This document shows positions 17,137-25,208 of a DNA stretch of 64,000 nucleotides, piece after piece. The translations under genes and the position numbers were made by a program. Each line of letters opens with the position of its first letter. The first letter of the stretch is position 1. Source of the DNA: Bacillus sp. SLBN-46 (GTDB lineage: Bacteria; Bacillota; Bacilli; Bacillales; Cytobacillaceae); assembly GCF_031453555.1 (NCBI RefSeq), contig NZ_JAVIZM010000001.1, forward strand, positions 1-64,000. The letters run 5' to 3'. The notes beneath the pieces were generated by a model, which was given only the letters and a program-made list of their open reading frames with translations, was not told where the DNA came from and made no database searches.

Positions 17137-18393
17137 ATGAATAACCACACACAAGCACAGGAGCCATCCATGAGTTCTTTATTTTCTAACCGCTTCGTTC
17201 AAGCTATTTTACTATCCGGACTGTTCCTACAACTGGGAATCTGGGTACGTAATTTTGCGATTTTACTGTTCGTAACCGAACAGACCAACAAGGATCCATT
17301 TGCTATTTCCATGATTTCTGTAGCAGAATTTGCTCCAATCTTTCTATTCTCCTTTATTGGAGGAACTTTTGCTGATCGATGGAGACCCAAACGCACGATG
17401 GTTCTTTGCGACCTACTGAGTGCCTTATCGGTGTTTGCCGTTTTGCTAGCTCTTGTATTTGGAGGGTGGAAAGCGATCTTCTTCGCTACCCTTGTTTCGT
17501 CCATTTTGTCTCAGTTTTCGCAGCCTTCAAGTATGAAGTTATTTAAGCTCCACGTTCCTGAATCACTCATTCAGATGGGGATGTCTATGAACCAGACGAT
17601 TCAGGCCATTTTTATGATTCTTGGTCCTATGATTGGTACGTTGATTTACTTCCGATTTGGCATCAACGTTGCCATTGCAGTCATGGGTACATGTTTCCTT
17701 CTCTCTGCTCTTGTTCTTACCTTCTTACCTGCTGATAAAAAGGTTGAAGTGACCACAGCCGCAAATGTGTCTAAGGAAATGAAAATGGGCTTTCGTTATG
17801 TAATGTCTAATAAGCTTTTTCTTTATATGGGCGGTTTCTTCTTAGCAGCTGGAATGGGAATGGGTCTTATCAACCCACTTGGTATCTTTTTGGTGACTGA
17901 ACATCTTGGATTAACCGCACAAAACCTGCAATGGTTTACAGCAGTGAATGGAGTGGGGATGATTTTAGGAGGCGTTGGTGCTATGGCTCTTGCAAAGAAA
18001 ACTACGCCACAGACTATGCTGTTAATCGGCTTTGTCTCTAGTGCTATTTCTGTTGCGGTTATGGGGTCAGTAAACCTGATTTGGGTTGCCCTTCTCACTC
18101 AATTTATTGCTGGACTAATGGCTCCACTTATTCATATTTCCTGCAATACGCTCATTCTCACTAATGCCGAGGAATCCTTCGTGGGCAGGGTGAACGGTAT
18201 CTTAAATCCTCTTTTCATGGGGGGAATGGTGTTGAACATGAGTTTAGTCGGCATTCTTAAGGCGCAATTTCCTTTAACGGCCCTCTATTTAATCGCGGCA
18301 AGCTTATTCCTGATAGGAGCAGTAGCTATGCTTCCGATGCTTCGAATCAAGCAGGCAAAGCAAATGAATGTAGCTAAAATGCAGCATCATTAA
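17137..18393 (+). CDS. MFS exporter, 12-helix type
   Basis: A 418-residue major facilitator protein with about twelve hydrophobic segments and the loop 2-3 motif GGTFADRWRPKR (MFS motif A). ATG 17137 is chosen because AAAGGA lies ten bases before it, whereas the upstream ATG at 17125 abuts that site. Likely exports drugs or other small molecules by proton antiport. Divergent from the ABC exporter and sharing its regulatory boxes; substrate not readable. Confidence 0.88.
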   Translation: MNNHTQAQEPSMSSLFSNRFVQAILLSGLFLQLGIWVRNFAILLFVTEQTNKDPFAISMISVAEFAPIFLFSFIGGTFADRWRPKRTMVLCDLLSALSVFAVLLALVFGGWKAIFFATLVSSILSQFSQPSSMKLFKLHVPESLIQMGMSMNQTIQAIFMILGPMIGTLIYFRFGINVAIAVMGTCFLLSALVLTFLPADKKVEVTTAANVSKEMKMGFRYVMSNKLFLYMGGFFLAAGMGMGLINPLGIFLVTEHLGLTAQNLQWFTAVNGVGMILGGVGAMALAKKTTPQTMLLIGFVSSAISVAVMGSVNLIWVALLTQFIAGLMAPLIHISCNTLILTNAEESFVGRVNGILNPLFMGGMVLNMSLVGILKAQFPLTALYLIAASLFLIGAVAMLPMLRIKQAKQMNVAKMQHH

Positions 18394-18408
18394 AAGGATT
18401 CCACAGTA

Positions 18409-18445
18409 GATAAGAGGCTGACTCATAATGAGTCAGCCTCTTATC
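18409..18445. terminator. Bidirectional terminator after the MFS gene
   Basis: Perfect 18 bp inverted repeat GATAAGAGGCTGACTCAT / ATGAGTCAGCCTCTTATC with a one-base centre, followed by CTTTT. Confidence 0.8.
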
Positions 18446-18495
18446 CTTTTACAAAATGATCTGTTGATATAAAAATTCCGCACCCTGTCCTATCC

Positions 18496-19074
18496 CTAAA
18501 ACCCGATGGATAAATAAGTATCGTAATGATTGGATAGTTCGACTGCAATTTGAGAGCCAGAATTGCCGCCGCCGACAACTAACACTGGGCCATCCTTTAG
18601 CTGTGCAGGATTCTTATATTCAGAAGAATGAAGCTGTACCACTTGTTGTGGAAGTTCTTGCGCAAATGAAGGAATTATTGGGGTGTGAAAGGGACCTGTA
18701 GCTATAACTATTTTCTTTGTTTTAATAATGGAGTCTGTTGTTGATATGATAAATGTATCGTTTTCTTTTTGAACTCTTTGAACATGACATGAAAATTGAA
18801 TCGGCAAATCAAAAGCTTTAGCATAACGTTCTAGGTATTCTGCAATCTCATCCTTGGTTGGAAACCCTGCTGGATTCCCCTCTAAAGCCAATCCGGGCAG
18901 AGCACTGTATGACCGTGGAGTAAACAAGACAAGTGAATCATACCGATTCCGCCAGACATCACCTTCACTTTTATTGTTATCTACTATAATAAAAGATAAA
19001 GAGGAGTGCTTTAGGTAATATCCTATGGATAAACCAGCCTGGCCAGCACCGATCACAACCACATCGTACATCAT
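18496..19074 (-). pseudogene. Flavin-dependent monooxygenase/oxidoreductase, C-terminally truncated
   Basis: 192 residues matching the N-terminal half of CzcO/FMO-like NAD(P)/FAD oxidoreductases: FAD motif GAGQAGLSIGYYL (9-21), the aromatic GDVWRNRYDSLVLFTPRSY segment, and the NADPH motif VVGGGNSGSQIAVEL (about 167-181). It stops soon after that second glycine motif, while family members run to about 350 residues. Other frames downstream do not restore the missing half, and a terminator follows within 50 bp, so a deletion of the 3' half is likely. RBS AAAGGAGTGA is intact. Confidence 0.75.
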
Positions 19075-19145
19075 CTATATCACTCCTTTTGCACTATCGG
19101 ATACCGTTGTTGTTCAATAATACTATTATACTAGTTTTTTCCAAA

Positions 19146-19177
19146 TAATAAAAAACTACTGGTTGTTCCCAGTAGTT
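19146..19177 (-). terminator. Terminator of the DJ-1/PfpI gene
   Basis: Minus-strand stem AACTACTGG / CCAGTAGTT followed by TTTTTTA. Confidence 0.75.
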
Positions 19178-19183
19178 CCAATC

Positions 19184-19831
19184 TTAAATCGAATTCATTA
19201 CGTATGGATATACCAACGTAGCAGCGGTTGTTCTTGCTGCTTCTTCTCCCATTAGCTTCCCTACGAGATGGAGAGACATATCGATTCCAGCTGATACTCC
19301 TCCTGAAGTAAGTACCTGCCCATTATCGACGAAACGTACATCCCGCACCACTTCAATATCTTGATAGATTTTTTCCAGATAATCATACGCAAAAGGATGA
19401 GTGGTCGCTTTTTTATCCGTGAGAATTCCAGCCTCCGCTAACAGGATGGCCCCTGAACAAACGGAAGCAATGGTTCTACCAGATTGACTGTATGTGGATA
19501 TCCAATTTATTAATTCTCGATCCTGAATACAGGTGTCAATGGCATGAAATGGCCCGCCTGGAACGATAAGAATGTCTAGGTTTTGGCTGATATTCTCAAA
19601 ACTAAAGTCCGGTGTAATCTTAAGCCCATTATTGCTTGTAACTATGCCGCCATGTTTGGATATCGTCCAAACCTTAAATGGCTTTCGTTCAGCAGGAATA
19701 CCTTTCGTTAACAATTCTGGTACTTCGTTAGCTGAATTCGTCGTTAACGAAAATACCTCAAATGGCCCCGAATAGTCTAATACATCCACGTTATCAAATA
19801 ATAAAATTCCTACATTCCACTGATTTTTCAT
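19184..19831 (-). CDS. DJ-1/PfpI family protein (isonitrile hydratase/AraC-regulator-like)
   Basis: A 215-residue class I glutamine-amidotransferase-like protein. The nucleophile elbow is ASVCSGA with Cys 125; PGGP (91-94) and TSGGVSAGIDMSLHLV are the other family landmarks. It lacks the AraC DNA-binding domain seen in longer relatives. ATG 19831 has GGGAGTGG upstream at good spacing, better than the alternative five codons earlier. Likely a small-molecule hydratase or amidase; substrate unknown. Confidence 0.85.
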   Translation of the reverse strand: MKNQWNVGILLFDNVDVLDYSGPFEVFSLTTNSANEVPELLTKGIPAERKPFKVWTISKHGGIVTSNNGLKITPDFSFENISQNLDILIVPGGPFHAIDTCIQDRELINWISTYSQSGRTIASVCSGAILLAEAGILTDKKATTHPFAYDYLEKIYQDIEVVRDVRFVDNGQVLTSGGVSAGIDMSLHLVGKLMGEEAARTTAATLVYPYVMNSI

Positions 19832-20023
19832 ATTGTCCACTCCCATTGTAAATTATTAAATCATCAAAGCCCCTCTTATCCGGGCTATGATGGTTTTTCA
19901 TTGGTTTTTAGCTAAAATGTATTTGATTCTGTATATGAAGGACAGTTCTTCCTTGATTTCTATCAAAACTGTCTTTCATCCATATTGTTAGCGCCTGCTC
20001 CTCTTAGCGTGTAGTTAATTAGG

Positions 20024-20893
20024 TTATTCTTTTATCTCGATTACGAACGGAAATGCTCTTACTGTCCCATTTTGTTTAAACTCTGCCCAAATCTTGTAGA
20101 TACCAGGTTTTTCAAAGGTTGTTTGAAAGATAGGCTCCTTCTCATTTGACGGATGAACATGAAGAAACTCTTTTCCGTATTCGTCAAGAATGACGACATG
20201 CCCCATTGCCCCTAAATAGGGAGTCAAATTCGTTTGATCTAAATCGAAGGATAGCGTTACAGGTTCTCCTGCCTTAAATGTACTAACCTTTAATGTGACT
20301 GTTTCTCCATCAACCTTTTTACTAAAGGTAGTATCCGGGATCAGCTCATGGCCGTGTGTTGCAGAGCTTGGATTCCCCACGATAAAGGAAACAGGCTCTA
20401 CTTGATATGCAAAATTCTTCGGCTTTATATCGATAAAGGCTTTATAAAACCCTTCTGGTAAGTTATTTTTAATCGTATATTCACCTTTACCGGTTCTCTC
20501 CGGGTGCACGTGGTAATATTTCTGTAGCTGTTCATCTACGATAATAAGATGCAACTCCTTCTCATGATTGATTTCCAGCTCGTCAATAGGGTTGCCCGCT
20601 TTATCTTTTAAGAAAATCTTTATATTCTTATTATCATTTTGTACAAATGCATTCACTTCACTGCCTTCATGGGTGGTTCCAGAAGCGGATTCATGAGCAT
20701 GGCCTCCGCTTTCACCACTTTCAGCCATTTCATCATGACTATTTTCCATTTTCATTTCTTCTTTCCCATGGTTCTCCGTCTGAGCCGCAGTGCTTTCATC
20801 CTCAGCAAACCATTTATCATAAGCCTCAAATCCAAGGATTACGACCGTTACATAGAGAATCCCAGCTAATGCCCACTTGATCATGCCACTCAC
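20024..20893 (-). CDS. Membrane-anchored His-rich protein with two FixH/YtkA-like domains
   Basis: A 289-residue protein with one N-terminal transmembrane helix (about 5-23), then a His/Met/Glu-rich linker (about 35-75) and two beta-sandwich-like repeats, each holding a histidine pair: YYHVHPERTG and FLHVHPSNE. Such YtkA-like domains occur in extracytoplasmic copper-handling or redox proteins, so metal binding outside the membrane is likely but unproven. It follows the MacB-type exporter genes on the same strand, separated by a long hairpin, so it may be co-expressed by readthrough. Confidence 0.6.
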   Translation of the reverse strand: MSGMIKWALAGILYVTVVILGFEAYDKWFAEDESTAAQTENHGKEEMKMENSHDEMAESGESGGHAHESASGTTHEGSEVNAFVQNDNKNIKIFLKDKAGNPIDELEINHEKELHLIIVDEQLQKYYHVHPERTGKGEYTIKNNLPEGFYKAFIDIKPKNFAYQVEPVSFIVGNPSSATHGHELIPDTTFSKKVDGETVTLKVSTFKAGEPVTLSFDLDQTNLTPYLGAMGHVVILDEYGKEFLHVHPSNEKEPIFQTTFEKPGIYKIWAEFKQNGTVRAFPFVIEIKE

Positions 20894-20903
20894 TCCTATT
20901 TTT

Positions 20904-20947
20904 GGGGACAGTCCCCCGATGCTTTAACGCAGTGGGGGACTGTCCCC
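20904..20947. repeat. REP-like hairpin, GGGGACAGTCCCCC type
   Basis: Perfect 14 bp inverted repeat GGGGACAGTCCCCC (20904-20917) / GGGGGACTGTCCCC (20934-20947); each arm is itself nearly palindromic. It ends in T-rich sequence on both strands and can serve as a terminator for the macB-type operon. Confidence 0.8.
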
Positions 20948-20953
20948 GCATTT

Positions 20954-22132
20954 TTACACACTTCTTAATGCATCTATCGGATTCAATCTTGATGCTTTTC
21001 TAGCTGGCGCTATACCAAAAATAATTCCGATGCCTGCAGAGAAGCCTAGTGCCAACAATACGGTATAGGTGGAGAGTGCGAAATTCGCGCCAATTAATGT
21101 ACACACTCCCAAGGCGATTAACACACCTAACAAAAAGCCGATCGCTCCACCAAAGAGAGATAAGAATACAGCCTCCAGTAAAAACTGCTGCTGAATCCGT
21201 TTCGGTTCTGCTCCGAGAGCCTTTCTTAGCCCAATTTCTGTTGTTCTTTCGGTTACAGACACCAACATCATGTTCATGATTCCAATCCCACCGACAACAA
21301 GTGAAATGGATGCGATCCCCCCAAGCATAAGAGATAACATCGTTGTGATCTTATTAAATGATGCCAGCATATCCTGCATATTCATCACGGTAAAACTATT
21401 ATCTTTGTAATTGAACGCCTGTTTTAAGACTGCTTCGATATCTTCCGTGATTTTTTCAGAATGATTGGAGTTACCCATATAAACGTCCACACTAGAAATA
21501 TATCCTGTACCAAGAATGCGCATTGAAGTCGTGTAAGGTATGATTACTGCATCGTTGTTCGAGGAATCTGAAAAGCTATTAGATTCCTGAAGTGTTCCTA
21601 TTACCGTATAAGTGACACCAGAAATCAGCAGCTTTTTACCCACAGGATCTTCTCCCCAAAACAATTCGTCTGCTATATTAGCACCAATTAAACACACATT
21701 ATTTTTACTATCAATATCAAGAATCGTTAGTCCTCTTCCCGTTTCAACCAGATCTTTATTCTTTGAAAAATACACATCATTCTTTCCCTGAACTGAGATA
21801 TCCGTTTTTTCATTACCGTTATAAACCACCGTAGTGCTTCCTGAAAGAGTGGGAGAAACACCAACAACATCCTCGATTTCGGCAAGCTTTTGAATGTCAC
21901 TATCAATTAACCCCTGCTTCAGTGGTGTTCCCATAGCTTTAACGGATATTTTATCTGCACCAAAGGAGGAAAACTCACTTGTCATTCCATTCATTGCACC
22001 TTTAACTATGGTAATCAATGCAATTATGGATGCGACCCCAATCACAATTCCGAGCATGGTTAGGAAGGAGCGCATTTTGTTATGGATGAGGTTCATCCAT
22101 GACATCTTCAGATTTTCCTTAAACATATACAT
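20954..22132 (-). CDS. MacB-type ABC transporter permease (YknZ-like)
   Basis: A 392-residue permease with one N-terminal helix (about 20-42), a large extracytoplasmic MacB_PCD domain, and three C-terminal FtsX helices, the last region containing GIMNMMLVSVTERTTEIGLR and IGIIFGIAPARKASRLNPIDAL, hallmarks of MacB/YknZ. It works with the ATPase whose gene overlaps its start by 14 bp and with the HlyD-type adaptor. Mechanotransmission-type export of peptides or drugs is the family role. Confidence 0.92.
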   Translation of the reverse strand: MYMFKENLKMSWMNLIHNKMRSFLTMLGIVIGVASIIALITIVKGAMNGMTSEFSSFGADKISVKAMGTPLKQGLIDSDIQKLAEIEDVVGVSPTLSGSTTVVYNGNEKTDISVQGKNDVYFSKNKDLVETGRGLTILDIDSKNNVCLIGANIADELFWGEDPVGKKLLISGVTYTVIGTLQESNSFSDSSNNDAVIIPYTTSMRILGTGYISSVDVYMGNSNHSEKITEDIEAVLKQAFNYKDNSFTVMNMQDMLASFNKITTMLSLMLGGIASISLVVGGIGIMNMMLVSVTERTTEIGLRKALGAEPKRIQQQFLLEAVFLSLFGGAIGFLLGVLIALGVCTLIGANFALSTYTVLLALGFSAGIGIIFGIAPARKASRLNPIDALRSV

Positions 22133-22808
22133 GCTCCTCTCTCAGTTTGCCGTCTAAAATGTGAACAATCCTGCTGGCATTTTTGGCAATCTCGATATCA
22201 TGAGTAATCATAATGATGGTTTTTCCTTCTTGATGAAGCTCATGAAAAAGCTCCATAATTTGCTGACCTGTTTTTTGATCTAGTGCTCCAGTGGGTTCAT
22301 CTGCTAGTAATATTGTGGGCTCCGTTACCATCGCTCTCGCAATGGCCACCCTCTGCTGTTGTCCTCCAGAAAGCTGATTCGGCCGGTTTTGTAATTTTTC
22401 ACCGAGCCCCACTCTAATGAGCAGTTCGCTGGCCCTCCGTCTACGTTCCTTTTCAGCCACCCCCGCATATACAAGAGGCAGTTCCACATTTTGAATGGCA
22501 CTCAGTCTAGGCAGGAGTTGGAATTGTTGAAAAACAAATCCAACCTCTTTGTTTCGAATCGCTGCCAGCTCAGATTCATCAAGCTCATCAACCTTTTGAT
22601 TCGATAAAAAATAATCTCCGTTTGTCGGTGAATCAAGACAACCAATCAGGTTCATCAGTGTAGATTTGCCTGAACCAGAAGGTCCTAATATCGCAACAAA
22701 GTCTCCTCTATTCACTGTTAAATTGATATGGTTTAAGACGACTTGTTCTTCCTCGCCCATTACATACGTTTTGGTTATCTGATTGATTTTGAGAATTTGC
22801 TCACTCAT
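22119..22808 (-). CDS. MacB/LolD-type ABC transporter ATPase (YknY-like)
   Basis: A 229-residue ATPase with Walker A GPSGSGKST (about 41-49), the Q-loop in VFQQFQLLPRL, signature LSGGQQQR, Walker B ILLADEPTGALD and H-loop THD. The FQQFxLLP Q-loop and GNPxG... spacing are those of the LolD/MacB/FtsE group. It overlaps both neighbours, so the three genes are one translational unit. Confidence 0.94.
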   Translation of the reverse strand: MSEQILKINQITKTYVMGEEEQVVLNHINLTVNRGDFVAILGPSGSGKSTLMNLIGCLDSPTNGDYFLSNQKVDELDESELAAIRNKEVGFVFQQFQLLPRLSAIQNVELPLVYAGVAEKERRRRASELLIRVGLGEKLQNRPNQLSGGQQQRVAIARAMVTEPTILLADEPTGALDQKTGQQIMELFHELHQEGKTIIMITHDIEIAKNASRIVHILDGKLREEHVYV

Positions 22809-23682
22809 TATTGGTTCCTCCCTGCATCATATCTGCATGAGAAACCTCTTTATTATCAGATGAAATGATGACCTCTTCACCAGCACTCACACCGTCTTTA
22901 ATTTCAATCGTCGTTCCATCGTTAATGCCTGGTTGAATATATTTTTTGGTTGTCATCCCTTTTTCTTTTGGAATCAAAACATAAGGTTTATTTTTGCTAT
23001 CAAATTGAATGGCTTTCATGGATAAAGTCACTACACCCTTTGCCTGTTGCTTCAATATTTTAGCCTCTGTACTCATTCCCACTTTGATTGCTTCATCTTT
23101 AACCAGATCAATAGTTGCGGTAAAATAAGACACCCCATTTTCATTGGTTGCTTCCTTAGAAATCTCAGAAACCGTTCTTTTTATTTCTTTTTCAAGTGCA
23201 TTGATTGTTACATTGACCTCTTGACCTACCTTTAAATATTTCAGGTCATATTCGTCGACCTTTACGGTGGTTTGTAACACGGAATAGTTAACGATATCAA
23301 CAAGCTGCGCCCCAGACATTAGCTCCGCGTTTTTCTCTACATGGATCTTCGAAATCTCCCCGTCTAAAGTGGCCTTTATTTTGTTCCCCTGTTTCGTTAC
23401 CATCAAGACATCTCCGGTTTTCACTTGGTCGCCTACTTTGACCTTAATTTCTTTAATTTGAATGGCCTCTTCGCTCGTTACTGTCTTTCTGTTTTTCGCT
23501 TCTACTGCCCCGGAAAAGCTGTAATAGGTTGCAATGTCCCCCGTTTGTGCTTTTTCTTTTTCAACGTTACCTATTCCCTTCGGCGTAAGTAACACCGCTG
23601 AAATCAATGAGGCAACGATTAGTCCTACAATCGACCAAATCACGATCTTCTTCTTACTCTTCTTTTTTTGTTTTGTATTCAT
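22801..23682 (-). CDS. MacA-type periplasmic adaptor (YknX-like)
   Basis: A 293-residue membrane-fusion protein. A lysine-rich N terminus precedes one transmembrane helix (about 12-30), followed by a biotinyl-lipoyl-like barrel (KIKEIKVKVGDQVKTGDVLM ... ISKIHVEKNAELMSGAQL) and beta-barrel domains. It couples the MacB-type ABC unit to export across the envelope. First gene of the operon; its promoter carries phased TGCGG boxes. In B. subtilis, YknWXYZ protects against the SDP toxin, so peptide export is a reasonable guess. Confidence 0.88.
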   Translation of the reverse strand: MNTKQKKKSKKKIVIWSIVGLIVASLISAVLLTPKGIGNVEKEKAQTGDIATYYSFSGAVEAKNRKTVTSEEAIQIKEIKVKVGDQVKTGDVLMVTKQGNKIKATLDGEISKIHVEKNAELMSGAQLVDIVNYSVLQTTVKVDEYDLKYLKVGQEVNVTINALEKEIKRTVSEISKEATNENGVSYFTATIDLVKDEAIKVGMSTEAKILKQQAKGVVTLSMKAIQFDSKNKPYVLIPKEKGMTTKKYIQPGINDGTTIEIKDGVSAGEEVIISSDNKEVSHADMMQGGTNNE

Positions 23683-23756
23683 CTTAATTCCCTCCGCTAT
23701 TTTTATTTTGAAAATGTTATTCTGACTAGGTTTTTTCTGTTGTATTGGATGATTTC

Positions 23757-23832
23757 ATTGTACGGAGTTTCGATTGGCTCAAAACCGCAGACTTTAGGAG
23801 ACCCCCCGCAGAATTTTGTGGTAACACCGCAT
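23757..23832 (-). promoter_or_regulatory. Promoter of the macA-type operon with phased TGCGG boxes
   Basis: Minus strand -10 TACAAT (23757-23762) lies 22 bp after TGCGG (23785-23789), with further TGCGG copies at 21 and 42 bp upstream (23806-23810, 23827-23831). The 17-mer CCGTACAATGAAATCAT is identical to that in the ABC-exporter promoter. The -35 (TTTTGA) is only partly consensus. Confidence 0.68.
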
Positions 23833-23870
23833 GTCCTTTTGCAAAAATTGGTATTCCTCTCGCAAGCGTA

Positions 23871-23900
23871 AAAAAACCTTAACTCGACAAGTTAAGGTTT
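23871..23900 (-). terminator. Terminator of the small membrane protein gene
   Basis: Stem AAACCTTAACT / AGTTAAGGTTT followed by TTTT on the minus strand, directly at the end of the gene. Confidence 0.8.
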
Positions 23901-24395
23901 CTACATATGGACTGTATTTTTCTTCTGAACTTGTTGAGACCATAACACTGCGCCACCACCAATTATTACGATAATTAATACGATGATTAAATAGGTTGGT
24001 AAAAACAATACCGCTATGGCAAACCAACCAAACAAAAGCAAAAGCGGACTGGTTGCTCTAAGAAACAAATAAGTAAATCTCGACCATCCAGATCGAATTA
24101 AAGGTGTTGCTTCTAATAATAAAATGGTCGGGTTCATAATGATTCCATAAATAAGCGGCAGCCCGATATACTTCGGAAACTCCATATCCATACAAATACC
24201 AATGAGATAGACTAAACCCGCACTCAAGGCTTGCATAAAGTAATCAATGTGCGCAGATTTTAGTTTCTTAGTGTTGGTAAACGTTTGTCTCATTAATGGA
24301 TTCTTTTGATAGTGAACAGCGGCTAAAGGCAGCGACAATACCAACCCGATCATAAAGGAAAATAATCCCCATTGCAGTATCACAATATTCAACAT
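23901..24395 (-). CDS. Integral membrane protein of unknown family
   Basis: A 164-residue hydrophobic protein with about four or five membrane segments (near residues 5-28, 50-68, 78-95, 108-150) and a short charged tail. I do not recognise a domain. It is a monocistronic gene between the macA-type operon and the kinase/regulator operon, with its own terminator and a promoter carrying the same TGCG box arrangement as those two operons, so it probably belongs to the same response. Confidence 0.7.
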   Translation of the reverse strand: MLNIVILQWGLFSFMIGLVLSLPLAAVHYQKNPLMRQTFTNTKKLKSAHIDYFMQALSAGLVYLIGICMDMEFPKYIGLPLIYGIIMNPTILLLEATPLIRSGWSRFTYLFLRATSPLLLLFGWFAIAVLFLPTYLIIVLIIVIIGGGAVLWSQQVQKKNTVHM

Positions 24396-24428
24396 GTTTC
24401 ATCCTTTCGTTTCTAACGGTTTAATAAA

Positions 24429-24483
24429 ATCATATTCCATGAGAAGCCATCGCTTCGCGCAAACAATGATGTCAAACACGCAA
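24429..24483 (-). promoter_or_regulatory. Promoter of the membrane protein gene with phased TTGCG boxes
   Basis: Minus strand -10 TATGAT (24429-24434) lies 22 bp after TTGCGC (24457-24462); TTGCGT lies 21 bp further upstream (24478-24483). No consensus -35. A palindromic TTGCGCAA at 24520-24527 is a further possible box. Confidence 0.6.
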
Positions 24484-24526
24484 AAAATTGTGGGGGCACC
24501 GAACACTCCACTTCATTTTTTGCGCA

Positions 24527-24553
24527 AAAAAATAACCGGTGGTTACCGGTTAT
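24527..24553 (-). terminator. Terminator of the kinase/regulator operon
   Basis: Stem ATAACCGGT / ACCGGTTAT with a four-base loop and a T-run on the minus strand, just after the response-regulator stop. Confidence 0.8.
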
Positions 24554-24560
24554 CTTCAGT

Positions 24561-25208
24561 TTAATATAAATCTTCATTTGGTAAAATGCCCAGGCTTTTG
24601 GATTTTTTGATGGCTTCTACCCGGGAATTCACGTTTAGTTTTTGGAACAGTTCCGTTAGACTGTATTCTAATGAACGTTGACTGATTAATAGTGTCTTAG
24701 AGATTTCTTTGTTGCTGTGCCCTTTTGCTAATTCACGAAGAAGTGTTTCTTCTTTTTTTCCAATCGTAGTTTTTTCATTTGCCTTATCCCCTTGAACCAC
24801 GATTTCCTGACGTCTAAGCTGCTTTAACAAATGCATAGGGACAATCGCTTCTTTCCTCGCTGCACTTCGAATCGCCTGAACCAATTGCTCACGGGTTGAC
24901 GTTTTCGCGACAAAGCCCGAAACCCCTGAGTCCATCAGTAAATTAAAGTGAGGAGCAATATCAAATCCGGAATAAATTAAAATCACAGCATCAGGAACAT
25001 CCTCGAGCACCTTCCGTGCCAAATCGGCCCCATTGATATTGGGCATATATAGGTCAAAAAGAATCACATCAAATGTCTTCAGACGAACCAAATCAGGGAC
25101 ACAATATACGTCCGTTTCAATCGTGACATTCATATCTGGCTCTGCTTCTATCAACATTTTTGTTCCTTCGACGACTGATCGATGATCATCAACCAACAAT
25201 ATTTCCAT
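24561..25208 (-). CDS. ComA-like NarL-family response regulator
   Basis: A 215-residue regulator: receiver domain with DDH (7-9), phospho-acceptor D52 in FDLYMP and K in VAKTSTRE, then a LuxR/GerE helix-turn-helix in the last 65 residues. Its recognition region SQRSLEYSLTELFQKLNVNSRVEA closely resembles the ComA segment SKRSIEYSLTSIFNKLNVGSRTEA. ATG 25208 follows AAAGGTGA; a GTG three codons earlier is possible. Overlaps the kinase gene. ComA binds TTGCGG half-sites, and such boxes stand before this operon and four neighbouring genes. Confidence 0.9.
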   Translation of the reverse strand: MEILLVDDHRSVVEGTKMLIEAEPDMNVTIETDVYCVPDLVRLKTFDVILFDLYMPNINGADLARKVLEDVPDAVILIYSGFDIAPHFNLLMDSGVSGFVAKTSTREQLVQAIRSAARKEAIVPMHLLKQLRRQEIVVQGDKANEKTTIGKKEETLLRELAKGHSNKEISKTLLISQRSLEYSLTELFQKLNVNSRVEAIKKSKSLGILPNEDLY

